From Chloroflexota bacterium (GTDB lineage Bacteria > Chloroflexota > Dehalococcoidia > Bin125), in NCBI GenBank assembly GCA_027296805.1, contig JAPUIR010000078.1, positions 1 through 9,634 of the forward strand: a stretch of 9,634 bases of DNA, written 5' to 3'. The number at the start of each line of letters is the position of its first letter. The first letter of the stretch is position 1. This document shows positions 5,505 to 9,634 of the stretch, one piece after another. A model generated the notes under the pieces. The model was not told the origin of the DNA and searched no databases. It saw nothing but the letters and a program-made list of their open reading frames with translations. A program made the position numbers and the translations under genes.

Positions 5505-6727
5505 AGACAGGCGTTCTGTCCGCCGAAGCCGAATGAGTTTTTGAGGACGACATCGACGTCGGCTTCGCGCGCCTCGTTGGGGACGTAGTCGAGGTCGCAG
5601 TCCGGGTCGGGGGTGTGGAGGTTGATGGTGGGGTGAATCACGCCGGTCTCGATGGTGCGAACGGCGGCGATCGATTCGATGGCGCCGCCGCCGCCGAAGG
5701 CGTGTCCAATCATGGACTTGGTGGAGGAGATGGCGGTGCTGTAGGCGGCCTCGCCCAAGACGGATTTGATGACGCGGGTCTCGGCGGCGTCGTTGAGGGG
5801 GGTGGAGGTGCCGTGGGCGTTGATGTAGTCCACCTCGCCGGGGCTGACGCCCGCGTCTTCAAGGGCCCAGCGCACGGCGCGAGCAGGCCCGTCGCCGCTC
5901 TCATCGGGCATGACGAGGTGGAAGGCGTCGGCGCTGGAACCGAAGCCGGCCAGCTCGGCGCGGATGGGGGCGCCGCGGGCTTTGGCGTGTTCCTCGCTCT
6001 CAATGATGAGCATGCCCGCGCCTTCGGAGGGGACGAAGCCATCGCGCTCCGCGTCGAAGGGGCGGCTGGCTTTGGTGGGTTCGTCGGAGCGGTTGGTGAG
6101 GGCGCGCATGACGGCGAAGCCACCGAGCCCGAGAGCGGAGAAGCCCGACTCGGTGCCGCCGGCGACGACCATTTCGGCGCGACCGGCACGGATGATGTCG
6201 GCGGCTTCACCAATGGCCTGGGTGCCGGCGGCGCAGGCGGTGACGACGGTGGTGTTGTAGCCACCGAAGCCGAAGCGCATGGCAACATTGGCGGCGGCCA
6301 TGTTGGGCAGGATCTTGGGCAGGAAGGTGGGTGGCATGCGCATGCCGCCCCGATCGAAGAGGGTGCGGCAGGTCTCTTCGATGTCCGGGAAGCCGCCATT
6401 GCCGTTGCCGATGATGACGCCGACGCGCGAGCGGTCGAGGACGTCGAGGTCGAGGGCGGCGTGGGAGATGGCCTCCTGTGCGGCGACGAGGGCGAGCTGG
6501 GAGAAGCGCGACGTGCGGCGGACGGTTTTGCGGTCGAGGTGGTCGGCGGGGTCGAAGTCGGTCGCTTCGCCGCCGATGGTGCAGGAGAAGTCGGAGGCGT
6601 CGAAGCAGACGATGGGGGCGATGCCGCTCTCACCCTTGACGACGCGATCCCAGAAGACATCGACGCCGACGCCGAGGGGGGTGACGGCGCCGAGCCCAGT
6701 GATGACCACCCTCGTGCGTTCAGCCAT
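5483..6727 (-). CDS. fabF: 3-oxoacyl-[acyl-carrier-protein] synthase II (KAS II), 414 aa
   Basis: FabF condenses malonyl-ACP with acyl-ACP in fatty-acid chain elongation, in the cytoplasm. The full thiolase-fold enzyme is present: VVITGLGAVTPLG (7-19), nucleophile Cys165 in VTACAAGTQAIGEA, His305 in NAHGTSTPLND, Lys337 in STKSMIGH and His342. This is the Cys-His-His triad of KAS I/II, numbered two higher than in E. coli FabF. The C-terminal NSFGFGGQNACLVLRR is also typical. The segment after His342 reads AFGGGG where the common form is LLGAAG, a modest deviation in a substrate-pocket loop. The length of 414 is normal. The start at 6727 has GGAGG four bases upstream on the minus strand. It lies 35 bp downstream of folC in the same direction, probably one transcript. 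No acpP or fabG is adjacent, so a secondary-metabolism KAS cannot be fully excluded. Confidence 0.96.
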   Translation of the reverse strand: MAERTRVVITGLGAVTPLGVGVDVFWDRVVKGESGIAPIVCFDASDFSCTIGGEATDFDPADHLDRKTVRRTSRFSQLALVAAQEAISHAALDLDVLDRSRVGVIIGNGNGGFPDIEETCRTLFDRGGMRMPPTFLPKILPNMAAANVAMRFGFGGYNTTVVTACAAGTQAIGEAADIIRAGRAEMVVAGGTESGFSALGLGGFAVMRALTNRSDEPTKASRPFDAERDGFVPSEGAGMLIIESEEHAKARGAPIRAELAGFGSSADAFHLVMPDESGDGPARAVRWALEDAGVSPGEVDYINAHGTSTPLNDAAETRVIKSVLGEAAYSTAISSTKSMIGHAFGGGGAIESIAAVRTIETGVIHPTINLHTPDPDCDLDYVPNEAREADVDVVLKNSFGFGGQNACLVLRRYR

Positions 6728-6762
6728 GCCACCTCCCGGCCGCGGTGCGGCCTGCGTCTGTC

Positions 6763-8178
6763 TCAGCGATCCGCGCGCGCGGAGGTGGGCTCGCCGCCGG
6801 CTTCGCGCTCGATGTGGGCGCGGGCTTCGGCGGCCGTGAAGAGCGATCCGAGGACACAGACGAGGTCATTGGGACCGGCGATCTCTCCGGCGGTGCGCAG
6901 AGCGGCTTCGAGCTTGGCTTCGATTCGCAGGTCGCCGTCCCACTCTTCAAAGGCGGCGGCCGTCTCCTGCGTGGTGCGCGCGCGAGGGTGATCGGGCTGG
7001 GTGACGACGATGGCTTTGGCGGCTGCTTGCAGCTGCTGAGCCATGGATGAGAGGTCTTTGCCGCCCAGTACGCCGAAGACGGTGACGAGTTGCTCGTAGT
7101 CGAAGTAGAGCGGGAGGGCCTCGAGGACGCGCTCGACCGATTCCGCGTTGTGGGCGCAATCGACGACCAGCCACGGCTCCCGGCCCAGGACCTCAAGGCG
7201 AGCGGGCCAGCGCACGGTGGCGAGCCCGTTGTGGATCGCGGTGCTGCTGATCGCGACGCCCTGCTCACGCAAGGCATCGACGACGGCGACCGCGGTAACG
7301 GCGTTTTCGATCTGGTGCAGGCCCAAGAGCGGGGTGAGGAAGAGGCTGGGGTCGGCGGCGTTGCCGGCCTCGTCGACGCGGGTGAGGCGGAACCATTGGC
7401 TCAAGCTGCGTCCATCGTCGCGCGAGAGCCACTCACGCCCGGCGGACTCCCAGCGGTAGCGCTGCGCGACTTCGATCAGTGGAACGGGGACGTCGGCGGC
7501 GTGCTCGCGGACGGTGGTGGCGGAGGCGTCGGAGCGCTGGGGCCCGAGTATGGCGACAGCCGCGCCAGCGGTGATGATGCCGGCCTTCTCCGCGGCGATC
7601 TTCTCGATGGAGTCGCCGAGGATTTCGGTGTGCTCGCGGGAGAGCGCCGTGATGACTGAGACGGCTTTCTCGCCGAAGACGTTGGTGGTGTCGAGGCGGC
7701 CGCCGAGGCCGACCTCGACGATCTGAATGTCGACGTTGTGGTCGCGGAAAGCGACGAAGGCCATCGCGGTGAGGATCTCGAAGGTGCTGAGGCGGCCCGG
7801 CGTTTCTTCGAGCTCGGCCTCGATGACGGGGCGGAGCTGTTCCACCAGGGTCGCGAAGGCCGGCTCCGAGATGGGCTCGCCGTTGAGGCGGATGCGCTCA
7901 TTCTTGCCGTGCAGATCGGGGCTGGTATAGAGCCCGGTACTGAGCCCGGCGGCGCGGGAGATCGATTCGATCATGGCCGCCGTGGAGCCTTTGCCCTTGG
8001 AGCCGGCGACGTGGACGGTGGTGCGGCCGTCCTGCGGACGGTCGAGGCGGGCGAGGAGGGAGGTGATGCGGGTGAGCGCGAACTGCTCCGCTTCGCGGCG
8101 CACGTTGGAGGATCGCTCAAAGTCGGCGAAGGAGAGGAGGTAGTCGACGGCGGAGGCATAGTCGGTGATCGGTGCCAT
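6763..8178 (-). CDS. folC: Folylpolyglutamate synthase / dihydrofolate synthase, 471 aa
   Basis: FolC adds glutamate to dihydropteroate and/or to folates with ATP, in the cytoplasm. Features in order: P-loop HVAGSKGKGST (56-66), the omega-loop-like YTSPDLHGKNERI (84-96), STFEILTAMAF (131-141), VEVGLGGRLDTTN (154-166), then HTEILGDSIEKIAAEKAGII (183-202) with the conserved EKAG lysine (Lys198). The C-terminal Mur-ligase domain follows with HQIENA (288-293), RWPARLEVL (323-331), DCAHN (340-344), VFGVLGGKD (367-375) and GSLFTAAEAR (444-453). At 471 aa it is somewhat longer than the roughly 420-430 aa of the best-known enzymes. The start at 8178 has GGGAGGA six bases upstream. The frame is open for 108 more codons upstream, but that is intergenic translation. 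fabF follows 35 bp downstream. Whether it has both activities cannot be decided from sequence alone. Confidence 0.95.
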   Translation of the reverse strand: MAPITDYASAVDYLLSFADFERSSNVRREAEQFALTRITSLLARLDRPQDGRTTVHVAGSKGKGSTAAMIESISRAAGLSTGLYTSPDLHGKNERIRLNGEPISEPAFATLVEQLRPVIEAELEETPGRLSTFEILTAMAFVAFRDHNVDIQIVEVGLGGRLDTTNVFGEKAVSVITALSREHTEILGDSIEKIAAEKAGIITAGAAVAILGPQRSDASATTVREHAADVPVPLIEVAQRYRWESAGREWLSRDDGRSLSQWFRLTRVDEAGNAADPSLFLTPLLGLHQIENAVTAVAVVDALREQGVAISSTAIHNGLATVRWPARLEVLGREPWLVVDCAHNAESVERVLEALPLYFDYEQLVTVFGVLGGKDLSSMAQQLQAAAKAIVVTQPDHPRARTTQETAAAFEEWDGDLRIEAKLEAALRTAGEIAGPNDLVCVLGSLFTAAEARAHIEREAGGEPTSARADR

Positions 8179-8280
8179 GAGTCGTCCTCCCGTCCGGGTT
8201 CCACCAGCGCGGTCGATCGGCTCCATGGTACGGGGGCGGCGACGCAGCCGCAGCCCACTACGAAACCGGTGGAGAGCTGG

Positions 8281-8310
8281 ATACAAAATAGCCGCCGATC
8301 GCTTGATCGG
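8281..8310. promoter_or_regulatory. AT-rich patch and inverted repeat in the folC-fbp divergent region
   Basis: ATACAAAATA at 8281-8290 is the only AT-rich stretch in this 194-bp divergent region and a plausible site for DNA opening on either strand; no clean -35/-10 pair is seen. Right after it, CCGATC-GCTT-GATCGG (8295-8310) is a perfect 6-bp inverted repeat that could be an operator or a leader hairpin. Location supports a regulatory role; nothing identifies the regulator. Confidence 0.35.
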
Positions 8311-8341
8311 GGAGGCGGTTGGGTGCAGTCTCCATCGAACA

Positions 8342-8356
8342 GCGCCTTGGAGGCGC
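8342..8356 (+). promoter_or_regulatory. Perfect hairpin immediately before the fbp ribosome binding site
   Basis: GCGCCT-TGG-AGGCGC is a perfect 6-bp stem with a three-base loop, ending four bases before the AAGGAG ribosome binding site (8361-8366) of fbp. It could modulate translation or mRNA stability. It may also be chance in GC-rich DNA. Confidence 0.35.
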
Positions 8357-8372
8357 GGCAAAGGAGCGGGCC

Positions 8373-9341
8373 ATGGCCGATCGACCCCCCACGCTATCGA
8401 GGTTCCTGGCGGAGCGGCTGGCGGCCGACGCGAATTCGGAGGGCTTGGCGGACGTGATTGACGCGATCGCGCGGGGCGCGCGGATCGTGGAGGCGGGCAC
8501 ACGACAAGCCGCGCTGGGCGGGATGCTGGGCTACACGGACGAGATCAACGTGCAAGGCGAGATCGTGGCGCGGCTGGACACGCTGGGGACCACCACGTTC
8601 GTGGACGTGCTGCGGGAGAGCGGGCGGGTGGGAGCGCTGGCCTGCGAGGAGTTGGAGGAGATGGTGCACATCTCCGACGACGCGTCGCATCGCTACCTGG
8701 CGGTGTTCGACCCGGTGGATGGGTCGTCGAACATCGATGTGGCGGTAACGATCGGGTCGATCTTCGGGATCTACCGGCGCAGGGATGACTCGCCGATCAC
8801 GGCGGAGACGCTGCTGCGGCCGGGCCGGGAACAGGTAGCGGCGGTCTATGCGATCTACGGATCGAGCACGGTGTTGGTGCTGGCGCTGCCGGGAGAGGTG
8901 CACGGGTTCACGTTGGATCCGGAGTCGGCTGATTTCCTGCTGACGCATGAGGGGATCCGGATCCCGGAGTCGGTCTCGTGCTACAGCGTGAACGAGGGCA
9001 ACGCGGACCGTTGGGAACCGGGGGTGGCAAGGGCGGTGTCGATGTTGCGGGAGCGCTACAGCCTGCGTTATGTGGGTTCGTTGGTGGCCGATTTTCACCG
9101 GGACCTGCTGAAGGGCGGGATCTTTCTCTACCCGGGGGACGTCAAAAACCCCAAGGGCAAACTGCGGCTGTCATACGAGGCGAATCCGTTGTCGTACGTG
9201 GCGGAGCAGGCGGGGGGCGCGGGGAGCACGGGGGAGAGTCGGATCATGGACGTGATGCCGGAGGCGCTGCATCAGCGCACGCCGCTCGTGATCGGGAACG
9301 CGGACGTGGTGGCCGAAGTGGAAGCGATCATCGCGGACTAA
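8373..9341 (+). CDS. fbp: Fructose-1,6-bisphosphatase class I, 322 aa
   Basis: This enzyme hydrolyses fructose-1,6-bisphosphate to fructose-6-phosphate, the committed gluconeogenic step, also used in the Calvin cycle. The metal-binding core is clear: acidic ACEELEE (90-96), then VFDPVDGSSNIDVAVTIGSIFGIY (111-134) containing the class I DPxDGSSNID signature. Substrate-binding segments follow: YSVNEGN (204-210), RYVGSLVADFHRDLLKGGIFLYP (232-254), and LRLSYEANPLSYVAEQAGG (264-282) with the metal ligand Glu269. The length is typical of bacterial class I enzymes. The ATG at 8373 has AAGGAG at 8361-8366 with six-base spacing; an in-frame ATG at 8319 lies before the leader hairpin and is rejected. 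The aldolase that makes its substrate is encoded next on the same strand. No AMP-site assignment is attempted. Confidence 0.96.
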   Translation: MADRPPTLSRFLAERLAADANSEGLADVIDAIARGARIVEAGTRQAALGGMLGYTDEINVQGEIVARLDTLGTTTFVDVLRESGRVGALACEELEEMVHISDDASHRYLAVFDPVDGSSNIDVAVTIGSIFGIYRRRDDSPITAETLLRPGREQVAAVYAIYGSSTVLVLALPGEVHGFTLDPESADFLLTHEGIRIPESVSCYSVNEGNADRWEPGVARAVSMLRERYSLRYVGSLVADFHRDLLKGGIFLYPGDVKNPKGKLRLSYEANPLSYVAEQAGGAGSTGESRIMDVMPEALHQRTPLVIGNADVVAEVEAIIAD

Positions 9342-9375
9342 GCTCGCCGCGGACTGGCCGGGGCGTGCTGCGGAA

Positions 9376-9391
9376 CGTCCCCAACGGGACG
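9376..9391 (+). terminator. Possible terminator hairpin after fbp
   Basis: CGTCCC-CAAC-GGGACG forms a perfect 6-bp stem with a four-base loop, 34 bases after the fbp stop. Three further pairs (GAA with TTC at 9395-9397) can form across a GG bulge. Only a three-T stretch follows, so termination efficiency is uncertain. Confidence 0.4.
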
Positions 9392-9405
9392 GGTTTCGGA
9401 CAGGG

Positions 9406-9463
9406 AGCCAGGGAGTACCATCCAGGCAGCCAGGGCTTGCTATCCAAGTAGCCAGGGCCAGGG
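9406..9463. repeat. 22-bp-period direct repeats upstream of the aldolase gene
   Basis: AGCCAGGG starts at 9406, 9428 and 9450, exactly 22 bp apart. ATCCA occurs 14 bases into each of the first two units (9420-9424 and 9442-9446), so the shared block is ATCCA-rG-y-AGCCAGGG (r is A or G, y is C or T). A further CCAGGG follows the third unit. Two helical turns between copies would place bound protein on one face of the DNA. The array ends about 57 bases before the aldolase start codon, a natural place for an operator. No regulator is identified and no good promoter hexamers are seen nearby. Confidence 0.6.
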
Positions 9464-9519
9464 TCCGCTTTTCGACTGGGTAGCGGCCGGCCCGGCGGTA
9501 GCGCGCGAGAGGACGCGAG

Positions 9520-9634
9520 ATGAACCTGCAACAACTCGAAACGGTCGCACAGGCGATGGTCACGCCCGGGAAGGGCATCCTGGCCGCCGATGAAAGCTCG
9601 GGCACGATCAAACGGCGCCTGCAGAGCATTGGGG
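9520..9634 (+). CDS. fba: Fructose-bisphosphate aldolase class I (animal-type), N-terminal fragment
   Basis: The first 38 codons are visible before the right window edge. The enzyme splits fructose-1,6-bisphosphate into dihydroxyacetone phosphate and glyceraldehyde-3-phosphate through a Schiff-base lysine, which lies beyond the window. The segment [20 protein letters not shown] (16-35) is the hallmark N-terminal motif of the glycolytic class I aldolase family. It includes Asp24 and Arg33, which align with Asp33 and Arg42 of the rabbit muscle enzyme. The class II and DhnA-type (FbaB) aldolases do not have this motif. The ATG at 9520 has AGAGGA at 9508-9513 with six-base spacing. It follows fbp by 178 bp on the same strand, but a possible terminator and a repeat array lie between, so it may have its own promoter. 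Confidence 0.93.
   Translation, partial: MNLQQLETVAQAMVTPGKGILAADESSGTIKRRLQSIG

Noticed and set aside
5615..6991. 458-aa plus-strand frame antisense to fabF and the folC 3' end
   Set aside because: Despite its length it is low-complexity Gly/Ala/Asp/Val sequence opposite conserved FabF motifs; it has no domain.
8319..8372. Alternative fbp start at 8319
   Set aside because: It would place the leader hairpin inside the gene; AAGGAG before 8373 is better and the extra residues are not family-like.
8179..8502. 108-residue N-terminal extension of FolC
   Set aside because: It translates the divergent promoter region and the start of fbp; the ATG at 8178 has a strong ribosome binding site and fits family length.
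9406..9463. CRISPR-like or tRNA-like element upstream of fba
   Set aside because: The period is only 22 bp and there are no unique spacers; no cloverleaf or GGTTCGA-type T-loop is present here or elsewhere in the window.

Overview
This window is GC-rich bacterial chromosome, densely packed with housekeeping genes, most of them preceded by a clear Shine-Dalgarno sequence. I see no insertion sequence, phage gene, CRISPR array, tRNA or rRNA. The gene set suggests a high-GC member of Chloroflexota or a similar deep-branching group: a split two-subunit transketolase, an animal-type class I fructose-bisphosphate aldolase, a tiny stand-alone SWIM zinc-finger protein, and FabF and FolC. That assignment is inference from gene style, not from a marker gene.

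Left part (1-2449, all forward): the 3' end of proA (proline biosynthesis) is followed by about 515 bases without a gene. That gap holds a strong G-run/C-run hairpin and an array of three imperfect tandem repeats of about 157 bp. Next comes a likely three-gene operon: an unrecognised 104-aa protein, an unrecognised and extremely acidic 192-aa protein, and a HAD-family phosphatase that starts one base after the previous stop.

Middle (2482-5419): a split transketolase is encoded on the minus strand, with the N-terminal and C-terminal subunit genes overlapping by ATGA. It is divergent from thpR (2',5' RNA ligase / RNA 2',3'-cyclic phosphodiesterase family), which is followed by an 85-aa SWIM-type zinc-finger protein. 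The SWIM gene converges on fabF. The 63-bp junction between them carries a perfect 14-bp palindrome over the fabF stop codon, flanked by perfect 13-bp direct repeats.

Right part (5483-9634): folC (folylpolyglutamate/dihydrofolate synthase) and fabF (3-oxoacyl-ACP synthase II) lie head to tail on the minus strand. They are divergent from fbp (class I fructose-1,6-bisphosphatase), whose leader contains two perfect inverted repeats. fbp is followed by the start of a class I fructose-bisphosphate aldolase gene. Its 178-bp upstream region carries a 22-bp-period direct repeat that could be an operator.

Together, transketolase, FBPase and aldolase form a sugar-phosphate (gluconeogenic / non-oxidative pentose-phosphate) gene neighbourhood. 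No RuBisCO or phosphoribulokinase is visible, so Calvin-cycle use cannot be claimed. The window is mostly ordinary core genome. The best leads for something undescribed are the 157-bp repeat array, the two unknown small proteins, the stand-alone SWIM protein, the fabF 3'-end repeat structure and the aldolase upstream repeats.
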